A DNA stretch of 64,000 bases from Pollenia angustigena (Eukaryota; Arthropoda; Insecta; Diptera; Polleniidae). The number at the start of each line of letters is the position of its first letter. Position 1 is the first letter of the stretch. Location: NCBI GenBank assembly GCA_930367215.1, contig OV884059.1, positions 53,352,957 through 53,416,956 on the forward strand, given 5' to 3'. A program made the translations under genes and the position numbers. Positions 24,725-36,799 of this stretch are shown here, piece by piece. The notes beneath the pieces are model-generated. The model did no database searches and had not been told where the DNA came from. It saw only the letters and a list, made by a program, of their open reading frames with translations.

Positions 24725-27700
24725 ATACCCTTCACCGAAGGTAAGAGGGTATATATAACTTTGTCATTCCGTTTGTATGTTCCACAATATTGATCCTACA
24801 CCCTATAATGTATATATATTCTGGGTCCTTATGAAAAGCGAAGTTCAAATCCGGTTGTCCGTCTGTCCGTCTGTCCGTGTGTATGTTGAAATGGGTTTTC
24901 CAAAAACCCCAGAAATGATGTGGACTAGGTTGATGTATGTTTATATCACATATACTCCGTTTAAGTTTGCTATTGAATTTCAGCCAGATCGGTCAAAAAA
25001 TGACGGAGATATGAGCAAAAAACCACGACTGCCTCTGATTTTGCCCAAAAATCCCTTGTTGTTGTTGTATTTTATTTATTTCTGTATATCTTGAGAACGG
25101 CAAGAGCCAAAGTTTCCAGATTGGGTACAAACATTTAGATTATCAATATACAGTATCCAACAAAATATGGGCGGGATTGGAAAAGTGGGCGTGGTACCTC
25201 CCATACAAAAAAAATCAAAAATTGTATATAAACCTGAATTTTGGACTGTCATATGACATATGGCTACGCCTTATATATCAAAAGATCGAAAATCTTTAGT
25301 AGAAAATATTTTCTGAAAATTTTGGAAAAATCGGTTCAGATACAAAAAAGTTATGACCAAAATATAATTTTTTTTAAAAAATACCCATTTACGGGAGCCA
25401 TAGGTCTTTCTGAGTCCACGTTTTATCACAAAGTAAATGGTAAATTTATTCCTAAAGACATCGGTATATAAATCTTTCAAATCGGTTAATAAAAGACTGA
25501 GTTATGTCCAAAGTACTGAAATCCAAAAAAATATGTCTTTTTTTATTATTAAGTTTGTTTAAATATATGTACACATATGTTAGTATCTATACATATAGAC
25601 CTATAACCCAATTTAATGAACAGTATATAAATCTACCAAATCGGTTATTACCAAAACACTGAAATCCCAAAAATTACTCTTTTTATACCCTTCACCGAAG
25701 GCAAGAGGGTATATACATACATATGTATATGTAACTGTTGCAGTCAGCCCTGCCATATTTGCCGATTTTTTGCCTTTAAATTATAGCCGATTTTTGTTAA
25801 AAAAAAGTTTTCTTTCAAAAATATTCAACTATGAAGAATTAAAGAACTAAATCTGAATAAAAGAAAAAAGGTCAACGCTTAAAATATCTTTTTCTATAGG
25901 GAAACTATAAAAATCTTTATACATATGTATATGAGTTTGAAAATGAATAAACGCTTACAAAAGAGAGAGGGTAAGCTAAATTTACATTCACTATCAATAA
26001 AAATAATTTCAATAAAAAAATTATTCTTATAAGATTATACGGAATTGAGGATGATGCAGCTACATCCGATTAACTACAATTTATTTATAAAACGTTTATT
26101 TTTTTATACCCTTCACCGAAGGTAAGAGGGTATATATAACTTTGTCATTCCGTTTGTATGTTTCACAATAATCATCCTACACCATATAAAGTATATATAT
26201 TCTGGGTCCTTATGAAAAGCGAAGTTCAATTCCGGTTGTCCGTCTGTCCGTGTGTATGTTGAAATGGGTTTTCCGAAAACCCCAGAAATGATGTGGACCA
26301 GGTTAATGTATGTTTATGTCACATATACTCCGTTTAAGTTTGCTATTGAAATTCAGCCAGATCGGTCCAAAAATGACGGAGATATGAGCAAAAAACCACG
26401 ACTACCTCTAAATTTTTCAAGAAATCCCTTGTTGTTGTTGTATTTTATTTATTTCTGTATATCTTAAGAACGGCAAGAGCCAAAGTTTCCAGATTGGGTA
26501 CAAACATTTAGATTATCAATATACAGTATCCAACAAAATATGGGCGGGATTGGAAAAGTGGGCGTGGTACCTCCCATACAAAAAAAATCAAAAATTGTAT
26601 ATAAACCTGAATTTTTGGACTGTCATATGACCTATGGCTACGCCTTATATATCAAAAGATCGAAAATCTTTAGTAGAAAATATTTTCTGAAAATTTTGGA
26701 AAAATCGGTTCAGATACAAAAAAGTTATGACCAAAATTTAATTTTTTTTAAAAAATACCCATTTACGGGAGCCATAGGTCTTTCTGAGTCCACGTTTTAT
26801 CACAAAGTAAATGGTAAATTTATTCCTAAAGACATCGGTATATAAATCTTTCAAATCGGTTAATAAAAGACTGAGTTATGTCCAAAGTACTGAAATCCAA
26901 AAAAATATGTCTTTTTTTATACCCTTCACCGAAGGTAAGAGGGTATATATAACTTTGTCATTCCGTTTGTATGTTCCACAATATTGATCCTACACCCTAT
27001 AATGGATATATATTCTGGGTCCTTATGAAAAGCGAAGTTCAAATCCGGTTGTCCGTCTGTCCGTCTGTCCGTGTGTATGTTGAAATGGGTTTTCCAAAAA
27101 CCCCAGAAATGATGTGGACTAGGTTGATGTATGTTTATATCACATATACTCCGTTTAAGTTTGCTATTGAATTTCAGCCAGATCGGTCCAAAAATGACGG
27201 AGATATGAGCAAAAAACCACGACTGCCTCTGATTTTGCCCAAAAATCCCTTGTTGTTGTTGTATTTTTTTATTTCTATATATCTTGAGAACGACAAGAGC
27301 CAAAGTTTCTAAATTTGGTACAAACATTTAGATTATGCAGATACAGTATCCCACAAAATGCGGGCGGGATTGGAGAAGTGGGCGTGGTACCTCCCGTACA
27401 AAAATTATTAAAAATTGTAGAAAAACCTGAAACACTCGGGAAAATCGGTTCAGATACGAAAAAGTTATGACCAAAATATAATTTTTTTTTTCGGGAACCA
27501 TAGATCTTCCCGAGTCCAAGTTTTATAATCAAAATAACTGGCAAATTTCTTCTTTAACACGTCGATATATAAATCTGTCAAATCGGTTAAGAAATAGCAG
27601 AGTTATGACCAAAATACTGCAATCCCAAAAATTACTTTTTTATACCCTTCACCGAAGGTAAAAGGGTATGTATAACTTTGTCATTCCGTTTGTAATTTCT

Positions 27701-28090
27701 ACAATATTGATCCTACACCCTATAAAGTAGATATATTCTGGGTCCTTATGAAAAGCGAAGTTGAAATCCGGTTGTCCGTCTGTCCGTCTGTCTGTTGAAA
27801 TAGGTTTTCCGAAGCCCCCAGATATGATGGGAGCTTCGTTGGGGTATCTTTCTATCAGGTATTCTTATTATAATTTTGCTATTGAAATTCAGCCAGATCG
27901 GTCCACAAATGGCTGAGATATGAGCAAAAAACCACGACTACCTCTAATTTTTCCCAAAAATCCCTTGTGGTTGTTGTATTTTTATTACTTTTTGCTGTTT
28001 AGTAGAACATATTTTATAAAAAACTCGGGAAAATCGGTTCAGATACAAAAAAGTTATGACCAAAATTTAATTTTTTTTTTTTAAATACCC

Positions 28091-29090
28091 ATTTTCGGTA
28101 ACCATGGATCTTCCCGAGTCCAAGTTTTATAACACAAACAAATGGTAAATTTCTTGCTTAACACGTCGGTATATAAATCTGTCAAATCGGTTAAAAAATG
28201 GCTGAGTTATCAGCGAAAAACCACGACTACCTCTAATTTTTTAAAAAAATCCCTTGTTGTTGTTGTATTTTTATTACCTTTTGCTGTATATCTGGTGAAC
28301 GGAAAAAGCCAAATCTTCCAAACTAGGTACACAAAATTAGGTTGCCAATACACACCATCCCACAAAATGTGGGCGGGATTGGAGAAGTGGGCGTGGTACC
28401 TCCCGTACAAAAAAAATTAAAAATTTTATAAAAACCTAAATTTTAAGTCTGCCATATGTCCTATGGATATGATTTATATACCAAAATATCGGAAATTTTT
28501 AGTAGAACATATTTTATGAAAAACTCGGGAAAATCGGTTCAGATACAAAAAAGTTATGACCAAAATTTAATTTTTTTTTTTTAAATACCCATTTTCGGTA
28601 ACCATGGATTTTCCCGAGTCCAAGTTTTATAACACAAACAAATGGTAAATTTCTTGCTTAACACGTCGGTATATAAATCTGTCAAATCGGTTAAAAAATG
28701 GCTGAGTTATCAGCGAAAAACCACGACTACCTCTAATTTTTTTAAAAAATCCCTTGTTGTTGTTGTATTTTTATTACCTTTTGCTGTATATCTGGTGAAC
28801 GGAAAAAGCCAAATCTTCCAAACTAGGTACACAAAATTAGGTTGCCAATACACACCATCCTACAAAATGTGGGCGGGATTGGAGAAGTGGGCGTGGTACC
28901 TCCCGTACAAAAAAAATTAAAAATTGTATAAAAACCTAAATTTTAAGGCTACCATATGTCCTATGGATATGACTTACATACCAAAATATTGGAAATTTTT
29001 AGTAGAACATATTTTACACAAGACTCGGGAAAATCGTTTCAGACACAAAAAAGTTATGGCCAAAATAAAATGTTTTTTATTAAAATATCC
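28091..29090 (+). repeat. 500-bp tandem duplication within D1
   Basis: Bases 28091-28590 and 28591-29090 are near-identical over most of their length, at an offset of exactly 500 bp; the second copy diverges toward its end. The repeated 92-codon frame (28142-28420 and 28642-28920) is a by-product of the duplication. Confidence 0.8.
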
Positions 29091-29320
29091 TGTTTTTTTG
29101 CTACTTAAAAACTCCCCAAAATGATAAAAGAAAACAAACACGCATACTTACATGCCACAAACTATTTTGGTGAATATTTCATATTTCAGTTCTCAACTCA
29201 AATAAGTTTTATGGTTTACAACTTTGCTATTGTGGTGAACAAAAGTAATTACAACCCTACACAGTGAACATAAAACGGGCCATATTTCATTTTAATGATA
29301 TTCAAACAACGTTCCTTCAT

Positions 29321-29384
29321 AGTTTAGTTGTCTAGGGGGTTAAGTTAGAAACTGTGAGTTCTCTGGTTCGAATCTGGTTTTTTT
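29321..29384 (+). other. tRNA-like sequence with pol III boxes
   Basis: TTGTCTAGGGGGTTAAG resembles an A box and GGTTCGAATCTGG a B box about 30 bases later; a run of seven Ts follows, like a pol III terminator. The T stem pairs poorly and no full cloverleaf forms, so this is a tRNA-derived relic inside the D1 cluster rather than a working tRNA. Confidence 0.35.
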
Positions 29385-30278
29385 AAAAGAAAATTTTTTT
29401 TTAATTTTTATTTTTTTATGTTCTAAAAACGATTTAAAAAAAATATTTACCAGTTTGCGCTTTTTAAATTTAATTTATAATGGAGTTTAAAGTATTATAA
29501 TTATGTATGTATACATATGTAAAAATTATTTAGTTTTTGTCTAGTTGCTCTGTATTCTGCTCCCACAATGGTGAAGGGTATATAAGATTCGGCACGGCCG
29601 AATATAGCTCTCTTACTTGTTTATAATTAAGTTTGTTTAAATATGTATACATATATGTAAGTATATATATATATACCTATAACCCAATTTAATGGTAATA
29701 TTATTCTTAAGCACGTTGGTATATAAATCTGCTAAATCGGTTAAAAATGGTTAAGTTATGGGCAAAATACTCAAAAAAAGCACTAAAAAACATTAAAATT
29801 TTTATTATAAAAACTAAAATTTTAGAGCTGTAATATGACCTATTCATACGTTTTAGATATCAAAATATCGGAAAATCGGGGAAAAAAATGATATGGCAAA
29901 TATATAGCTTTTTTTAAATACCTATTTTCGGGAACCATAGATCTTCCCGACTCCAAGTTTTATTACCAAAGTAAATGGTAATTTTATACTTTAAGATGTC
30001 GGTATAAAAATCTGTCAAATCTGTTACAAAATGGCCGAGTTATGACCAAATTCTAAAATTTGATCAAAACTAAACTAACTATACTTAAACTCTTAATATA
30101 TTTAATAGCACGCAAGCATGTGCAAATAATTAAATAAAACTAAACAATACATATTATATAATATACATGTATATATACATATATTTAGATATCCATATAT
30201 ATAAACTTCTGTTCTTTCCAAACCATGGTGAAGGGTTTATAAGATTCGGCATAGCCGAATATAGCCCTCTTACTTGTT

Positions 30279-31526
30279 ATTTTTAATGCTAGTTTACGCC
30301 TTGAATACTATCCTGAAAAATAGAAGGTTTCCTTAGTTACCATGATACCAAAGCCAGGTATAGATCATACAAAAGTTGAGTCTTATAGACCTATTTGCTT
30401 ATTATCAAATATGTCAAAGCTGTTTGAGAAATTATTAGTTTCAAAATTACCACCAATTTTAAGTGAAAATAGATGTATTCCAAACCATCAGTTCGGATTT
30501 AGAAGAAAACACAGCACAATCGAGCAGACTCATCGAATAGTAAATGTCATAAGAAAAGCATTTGAAGAAAAGAAATATTGCTCAGCACTCTTCATCGATG
30601 TTTCGCAAGCTTTTGACAAAGTCTGGCATGAAGGCTTATTACACAAATTGAAGCAAAATTTACCAGCAAACACACACAAGCTGCTAGAAAGCTACTTAGT
30701 CGGTCGTCAATTTATTATTAAAGAAGGAAATTTTTTAAGTTCACCTCAGCCCATTGCCGCTGGAGTCCCACAAGGCAGCATCCTGGGCCCCCTATTATAC
30801 CTAATTTATACTTCGGACATGCCAACAAGCAACTACACACAAACTTCAACATTTGCAGACGATACAGCTTTTCTAAGCGTCCACGAAAATCGCTATGAAG
30901 CATCGCGTTACTTACAGCATCATATATTTCAACTAGAAATATGGTTAAGACAATGGAGGATAATGGTCAATGAGCAAAAATGCGTACATATAACATTCAC
31001 TTTGCGCCGGGAATCTTGCCCCCCTATTACAATCAATAATCAAATAATTCCTCAACATTCGCATGTAAAATATCTCGGTATACATCTGGATCGGCGATTA
31101 ACGTGGAAATGCCATATAGAGGCAAAATTAACTCAAATGAAACTAAAAGCCATTCAAATTCATTGGCTTATTGGAAGAAATTCTGTCCTTAGTCTCGATT
31201 GCAAGCTTCTACTTTACAACTCTATCTGCTACGGTATTCAACTATGGGGCACTGCCTCGGTCTCTAATATCGACAAAATTCAAAGGCGCCAAAATAAACT
31301 TCTTCGAATAATCACAGCCGCTCCCTGGTATGTTAAAAACTCAAACATTCATAAGGATCTCAATGTGCCATTAGTGAAATCTATGATTACAAAATATGCA
31401 ATAAAATATTTAAAAAGGCTTGAACAACACCCAAATCCACTAGCTCGAAATATTTTTAATCATGGCGGTCACACTCGCTTAAGAAGAAGAGACACTGCAG
31501 CACTTACCCAATTAGATGAGCGATAA
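30279..31526 (+). pseudogene. LINE ORF2 part 3: reverse transcriptase
   Basis: Continues the reading with IFNASLRLEYYPEK, then a TAG where a Trp codon is expected (near 30324). The frame is open from there to TAA at 31526. Reverse transcriptase blocks occur in order: FGFRRKHST, DVSQAFDKVWHEGLL, GVPQGSILGPLLY, the catalytic FADD and KYLGIHLDRRLTW. The late YGIQLWG block follows SIC directly, four residues shorter than in the related LINE at 50090, an in-frame deletion. The C-terminal tail is typical of the jockey clade. About 150 bp of 3' UTR and the poly-A follow. Confidence 0.9.
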
Positions 31527-31706
31527 ACACCTATAAAAGTGAACATAACCCGTGATGAAGAACATTTTGTCTGGCACTGGCAGGAGATAAAATAACGTAT
31601 TAGGTTAAGATTTGATTAATTATTGTTAGTTCATATTTAATATATGAAGATGCAATAAAAAATAATGACAAAAAAAAAATACTTTTGGTAACATGTAGTG
31701 CCTTGC

Positions 31707-31708
<2 letters not shown>

Positions 31709-31745
<37 letters not shown>

Positions 31746-32626
31746 GTTTTATTATTATTTATTTATTTATTTCTTTCATTGATTTTCTAATACAACAAGA
31801 CAAACATATCTTATAATTTACAGTATTAGAATTAGACAAGTTACATATACAAAAGATAACATGTGACAAATTCTTTAAAGGGATATAAAATAAAAAAAAA
31901 ATAAAAAGAAAATACTAATATTTTAAATACTTGTAAAGAGAAAAAAAAAAATAATATATATATTAAATAATTAAAAAAAAATTGACATTCTGAAAAATGG
32001 GTGCGGTATCGCAATTGTATTAGATATCTCCCCCTTCTCGATCTTGCAAATCTTAAACGCTCATATAGATACACTGGTTCTTTTGTTACAATTATTTTGT
32101 GAAGAAAAATTTAACTTCTAAACTTTAAAATGTTTATAAAAGAAATGCCAGTAAGCCGGTGAGAATATGATGATATTCCATCAAACCTCCTTAGGCTATA
32201 AGTATATCGGACAATGTTATTGTAAGTTGTGTTGAGTTTCCTTACATCTTCCGCTGCATATAATAGTGTTGGTAGAAGATATGCCTTAGCCAGACGAACT
32301 CTTATATTTAGTGGTGTTAAGTGCTGTGTTGGCCATAAAGCGCGCAGCATACCATATATTCTACCACAAGCCTGATTTATATGATCGATCCAAGTTAAGG
32401 TGCTATTAAACGTCACTCCGAGATTTCTAGCTGTATTCACAATCTCAATTCTTGAGCCACCAATAACAACATTCACATCTGTCTCAACTCTTACACTTTT
32501 CTTGGATATAATTAAATATTTTGATTTACTCGGGTTGATTCTCAAACCGTTAGCTGATGCCCAGGAAAATATTTGATTCAAGTCAAAATTTATGTGATCT
32601 AACCCTGTTAGTAATACGTCCCTTGT
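31709..32626 (-). mobile_element. 5'-truncated LINE, second lineage, minus strand
   Basis: A T-run at about 31709-31741 is the poly-A tail of a minus-strand insertion. The body reads as the C-terminal part of a reverse transcriptase (32111 to about 32620): FSWASANGLRINPSKSKYLI, NLGVTFNSTLTWIDHI and CGRIYGMLRALWPTQHLTP. The NPSK(T/S)K and NLGV blocks lie downstream of the catalytic Asp pair in non-LTR reverse transcriptases. It differs from the jockey LINEs here. The start was lost, and no clear target duplication was found. It sits 23 bp after the duplication of the first LINE. Confidence 0.75.
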
Positions 32627-33185
32627 GCAACTATGGTATTAGAGTTTAAATTTTAAGACTTAAATGTAGAATAATATAACATTTCATAGGTTTACATACA
32701 AAGCAAAGAACTTTGCAAAATGGTAATTATTTGAGATTTAAAATCAATTTTTAATATTTCAGATAAAAATGCGTTAACCGATATATTATTAAGGAAAAAA
32801 TATTGTATTCTATTAATTTGTAATTTTCAAATAATATCTATATTGTTTTGCATTTAAGCTAACGATATGTGTTTTGTTTGTGAAAAAAATTCTTTGATGC
32901 CTGTAAAATTGTCCTTTTTTCTTTTGTTAAAAAGACGTTCCTAAATGCAGAGATTATAAGGAAAAAATAGCCACAAGAGTTTGTTGGTATATTGTGCTTG
33001 TAAAAATATTTTTGTTTCTGCACCAATCGCGTCGGTGGGTTTTTTTTCTTTGAAAATACTTTTCTTAAGTAAGTAAAAATATTTAAAAAACAAGTTAAAA
33101 AGTCTTGTTTTCCTACAATTTATGTGTAATCCTATACAGATAAAAGCAAATATGACAGCAGGTTCTAATTTTTCCCCAAATTAAA
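32627..33185. other. AT-rich noncoding DNA
   Basis: No gene recognised between the truncated LINE and the hAT-like fragment. The last ~40 bases may extend the hAT-like reading. Confidence 0.5.
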
Positions 33186-33191
33186 ACTGGT

Positions 33192-33584
33192 GATTTTTCC
33201 AATTTTCCAAGATCTTCATTTGTTTATAGAAATCTCGAAATCGACAAAAGATATGAATATGCCGAAATATTTGAAACACTTTTCAATAACTTTCAAGACA
33301 GGTTTCAAGATTTTGTAATTTTACAACCGCTATTAGATCTTTTCGACAACCCTTTTCGTTGCGATGTAAGCAACTTCGAATTTGATATTCAATCAGAACT
33401 AATCATACTACGAAGCGAAGTAAATGCTCTAGACGAAAATAATATTGTAGAGTTCTGGAAAGATTTGGATGGCGAGTTCTATCCTGAACTGAAAAAAAAT
33501 TCAGTGCCTGTCTTTATTCGGCACTACTTACCTATGCGAAAAAATTTTTTCGGATTTAAAATTTATTTGTTCCAAGCAACGTAA
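33192..33584 (+). pseudogene. hAT-like transposase C-terminal fragment (GTF2IRD2/ZBED type)
   Basis: An open frame of about 130 codons without a plausible start ends in TAA at 33582. It contains FNNFQDRFQDFVILQPLLDL, NPFRCDVSNFEFDIQSELI and a FWKDLDGEFYPELKK block. That order (RF-x-DF, LFxxPF, xDVxxxxxxxQxELI, FW/FYPxL) matches the C-terminal half of domesticated and wild hAT transposases annotated as GTF2I-repeat or ZBED-like. The final dimerisation block with its conserved Cys and Phe residues is missing, so the piece is truncated on both sides. The assignment comes from motif memory only. Confidence 0.55.
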
Positions 33585-33658
33585 ATTAAATTAAGTTCAT
33601 CCCATTTGAAAAGCATTCTGCTATTACGAAACTGCCATAAAAGTATAAATTTAGAAGA

Positions 33659-33868
33659 TTTTATTTTATAAGTTGTTTAACACAAGGGAACAAAATTAAA
33701 CATTTTTTGTGTTGCTAGAAAATGTGTAGCAGTTCTTTACCAATTCAATGTCACTGATTTTAAAATGCACTTTTTTCATTGAATTGGTAAAGAATTGCTA
33801 CAAATATTTTATCAACACAAAAAATTTTTATTTTGTACCTTTGTGGTATACAACTTATAAAATATATT
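33659..33868. mobile_element. Palindromic MITE with ~88-bp arms
   Basis: ATTTTATAAGTTGT starts the left arm and its reverse complement closes the right arm at 33863. The arms are about 80% alike and end at ACCAATTCAATG, with a loop of about 26 bp. No clear target duplication was seen. The 62-codon frame inside is accidental. Confidence 0.7.
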
Positions 33869-34254
33869 ACTTACATTTTATTTCGGCTGTAAATGAAAGC
33901 ATTCTCTCAATTTTTTTACTCTCTGGTACTCACTAATACACAACCAAAAAATTTTTGGAAATGCCTGGTATACATACACATGTTTGCTGTTTTTGCCAGC
34001 CAAAGTGTGTGTGTGTGTTTTTTTTTTTCGTTGAAACCGATTTTTGGTATTTTTTTTAATTGATTGCGTTTTGTTTTCAAACAATTTATGTGCAAATAAC
34101 CTACGTAAGAGGGAATGCGACCAATTGCGTAATTGTAGGGCAGCAGTATGTGTTTTATTTTTGTAAAAATTAAACTATATCGATTTGTACCGAATTATAA
34201 TTCCATTTTTTAGATTATTTAATTACGTACTTACCATGTGTGGATGAAAAAGAT
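33869..34254. other. Noncoding DNA with GT and T runs
   Basis: Contains a (GT)n tract near 34006-34018 and a T-run. No gene or terminal repeat is recognised. Confidence 0.5.
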
Positions 34255-34635
34255 TAAAAATCGTATAGCAAAAACGTAATATACATAAAATTCTAAGAAA
34301 ATTCTCCGAAGAAACCATGGGTCTAAAATAAAATCCTAATCCGCGCCTCTCGACTTGAACATTGTTTTACTTGGCTGAAAATTTTTTTTAATGTAAAAAA
34401 AATTTTGAGTGTAAAAAAATAAAAAGTGCAAAAGAACTACGTTACTAAACAATTTTGTTCAAAAATTCGATTTCTTTTTGGAAAAAGCTATTTTTTAAAA
34501 AATTTTTTTTTTTTGCAAATAAATAAATTTTCAAGTCAAGAGGCGCGGATTAGGATTTTATTTTAGACCCATGGTTTCTTCGGAGAATTTTCTTAAAATT
34601 TTATGTAGATAACGTTTTTGCTATACGATTTAAAA
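34255..34635. mobile_element. Foldback MITE with ~100-bp arms
   Basis: 34259-34358 and 34531-34630 are near-perfect inverted copies, sharing for instance GGTCTAAAATAAAATCCTAA and CCGCGCCTC. The loop of about 170 bp is A/T-rich. The GC-rich tip (CCGCGCCTC) sits at the inner end of the arms. Target duplications are not clear. No coding capacity. Confidence 0.8.
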
Positions 34636-34684
34636 AAAAAAATCGACCCGCCCTAGTATACATATATCAAACGAATTTAAAAAT

Positions 34685-36312
34685 AACAAGTAAGAGTGCT
34701 ATATTCGGCTGTGCCGAATCTTATATACCCTTCACCATTGTGCGAGCAGAATACAGAGCAACTAGACAAAAAATAAATAAAACTGGTAAATATTTTTTAA
34801 AACAAGTTAGAGTGCTATATTCGGCTGTGCCGAATCTTTAATACCCTCCACCGACAGTTCGAATGTTTAAGGAGTTATATCTGTATGATGTTATTATAAT
34901 CTTAAACTGTGACGATTTGTTATTAATTATGGTTTAAGGCAACCAAACTGTTTTCCGGTAGAAGGGTTTATATGGGGCCTAGGGTAAATTATGGACAGCG
35001 TCATTTCTAGTCCTTTAAAACTGTGACGTACCAATTTCTGTTATGATAGCATTATTAATTATGGTTTTAGGTGTACTGAACTGTTTTCCGGGAGTAGGGT
35101 TTCTATGGGGCCTAGGGTAAATTATGTACCGATCTTCACGAAATTACACAGTTTTATTTCTTGTCCTATAAAACTTTGATGTACCAAATTTTGTTATGAT
35201 AGCATTATTTTTTACGGATTTAGGCGTACTAAACTGTTTTCCGGGAGTAAGGTTTATATGGGGCCCAGGGTAAGTTATGCACCGATCTTCACGAAATAAC
35301 ACAATTTTATTTCTTGTCCAATAAAACTTTGATGTACCAAATTTTGTTATGATAGCATTATTTTTTACGTTTTTAGGCGTACTAAGTTGTTTTCCGGGAG
35401 TAAAGTTTATATGGGGCCTATGGTAAATTATGAACCGATCTTCACGAAATTTCAAAGATTTATTTTTAGTTCTATAAAACTTTGATGTACCAAATTTTGT
35501 TATGATAGCATTATTTTTTACGTTTTTAGGCGTACTAAGTTGTTTTCCGGAAGTAGGTTTTATATGGGGCCTATGGTAAATTATGGACCGATCTTCACGA
35601 AACTTAACAGTTTAATTTCTAGTCCTATGTAACTGTGACTTGCCAAAATTTGTAATGATAGCATTGTTAGTTAGGGTTTTAGGCTTAATATACTGTTTTC
35701 CGGGAGTAGGGCTTATATGGGGCCTAGGGTAAATTATTGACGGATCTTCACGAAATTTCACAGCGTGATTTCCAGTTGAATAAAACGAATTGTTGCGAAA
35801 TCTTATATCATTCTGTGTATTTTTCCACCATTTATGTTAGTTTTTGTAACAAAATTATCAATTTTTTTTAGGTGGTGGTTCCACATTTTGATTCATAGCT
35901 CAGATCCTATTGAACCGATTTTGCTGAATTTCAATCCCAAACTGCTTAGGATAACTACAAGCAATTTGACACCAAGTTTGTTGATTTCTTTTGAGTTTTT
36001 CGAAAGTGAGCGTGTTTTCAACAGACGGACAGACAGACGGACAGACAGACGGACAGACAGACGGACATGGCTAAATCGACTTAAAATTACTCAAGGACCC
36101 AGAATATATATACTTTATAGGGTCTGAGATGAATAGTAAAAAAGTTTCACACGGAATGACAAACTGAATATACCCTCTTCACAACTGATTGTGGTGGAGG
36201 GTATAAAAAGAGACAACCGGTTTTGAACTTCGGTTTTCATAAGGGCCCAGAATATATATACTTTATAGGGTGTAGGATCAATATTGTAGAAATTACCTTC
36301 GGTGAAGGGTAT
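34685..36312 (-). mobile_element. D1-family element, reversed, split by a D2 element
   Basis: Begins AACAAGTAAGAG with the TTCGGC/GCCGAA hairpin and ATACCCTTCACC, and ends with the reversed 5' stem CCTTCGGTGAAGGGTAT. The middle is displaced by the D2 element at 34800-36204; the D1 body resumes at AGACAACCGGTTTTGAACTT. This gives the order D1 first, D2 later. Confidence 0.7.
34800..36204 (-). mobile_element. D2-family element with a 153-bp tandem array
   Basis: Starts AACAAGTTAGAG with the same TTCGGC/GCCGAA hairpin but with ATACCCTCCACC, and closes with GGTGGAGGGTAT. The body has about six units of 153 bp (TTTTCCGG at 35083, 35237, 35390, 35543 and 35696; the first step, from 34951, is 132 bp). 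A GACGGACA microsatellite lies near 36022-36066. The 103-codon minus-strand frame (35144-35455) comes from the tandem array. Confidence 0.7.
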
Positions 36313-36799
36313 AAAAAGTTTAATTTTTTGGAACTCAGGGGTCTAATTTTTTTGCATACGATAGACACTGGCGTATGGAATGAAAACTCGATAAATGTAA
36401 TGTCGAGTTACTCGATGTCGAATGCTATTATTTCAAATTCAATACATTTCATTCGATATCGAGTTTCAAGACACAAAAATAAATCATTTCGATCAATTTT
36501 GCTCGATATCGTATGCCCCCAGTATTTCGGTTGTAACTCATAAAAATTTCCGATATTTTGGTATATAAGTCATATACATAGGACATATGGCAGCCCTAAA
36601 ATTTAGATTTTTATAAAAATGTTGATGTTTTTTTAGCCCATTTTTGGAGTATTTTGCTCATAAATTACCCATTGTCTAACCGATTTGATAGTTGTATATA
36701 CCGACATGTTAAGGAAGATTTTACCATTTACTTAAGTTATATTTATATATAAACATTTATATATACTTGTATACATATATTTTAACAAAGTTAATTATA
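36313..36799 (-). mobile_element. D1-family body fragment, reversed
   Basis: AAAATTTCCGATATTTTGG, a GGACATATGGCAGCCC block and the CCGATTTGATAG block match the reverse of the D1 body near 28440-28690. It stops at 36799, where a D3 element begins. The first ~220 bases, with CTCGATATCGA-type words, are unassigned. Confidence 0.6.

Larger units (their letters stand above)
24725..30278 (+). mobile_element. Nested D1-family short elements (DINE-1/Helentron-like) inside the LINE
   Basis: At least five 5' ends reading ATACCCTTCACCGAAGG start at 24725, 25685, 26106, 26919 and 27642, each just after a T-run. Two 3' ends, with a TTCGGC/GCCGAA hairpin followed by CTTACTTGTT, finish at 29621 and 30278. 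The bodies share GTCATTCCGTTTGTA, a GTCCGTCT microsatellite and GGCGGGATTGG blocks. ATACCC stems plus a 3' hairpin and no long TIRs resemble DINE-1/Helentron elements; this family call is an inference. The open frames with SEVQIRLSVCPSVR are spurious. The LINE frame resumes exactly after 30278. Confidence 0.7.
20422..31686 (+). mobile_element. Full-length jockey-clade LINE with target duplications, interrupted twice
   Basis: The element runs from 20434 to its poly-A near 31674. Both sides carry the same 12 bases, AAAAATACTTTT (20422-20433 and 31675-31686), as expected for target-primed insertion. It has a 5' promoter, ORF1 with three zinc knuckles, and ORF2 with an APE-type endonuclease and reverse transcriptase. 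Removing a 994-bp Helitron (22681-23674) and a 5554-bp block of short elements (24725-30278) leaves about 4.7 kb, normal for the jockey clade. Several frameshifts and stops show that it is dead. Confidence 0.85.

Noticed and set aside
24777..27544. Repeated open frames with SEVQIRLSVCPSVR and IFSRKYFLKILEKS
   Set aside because: They lie in copies of the D1 short element, drift between frames among copies and include a GTCCGTCT microsatellite; no coding constraint is evident.
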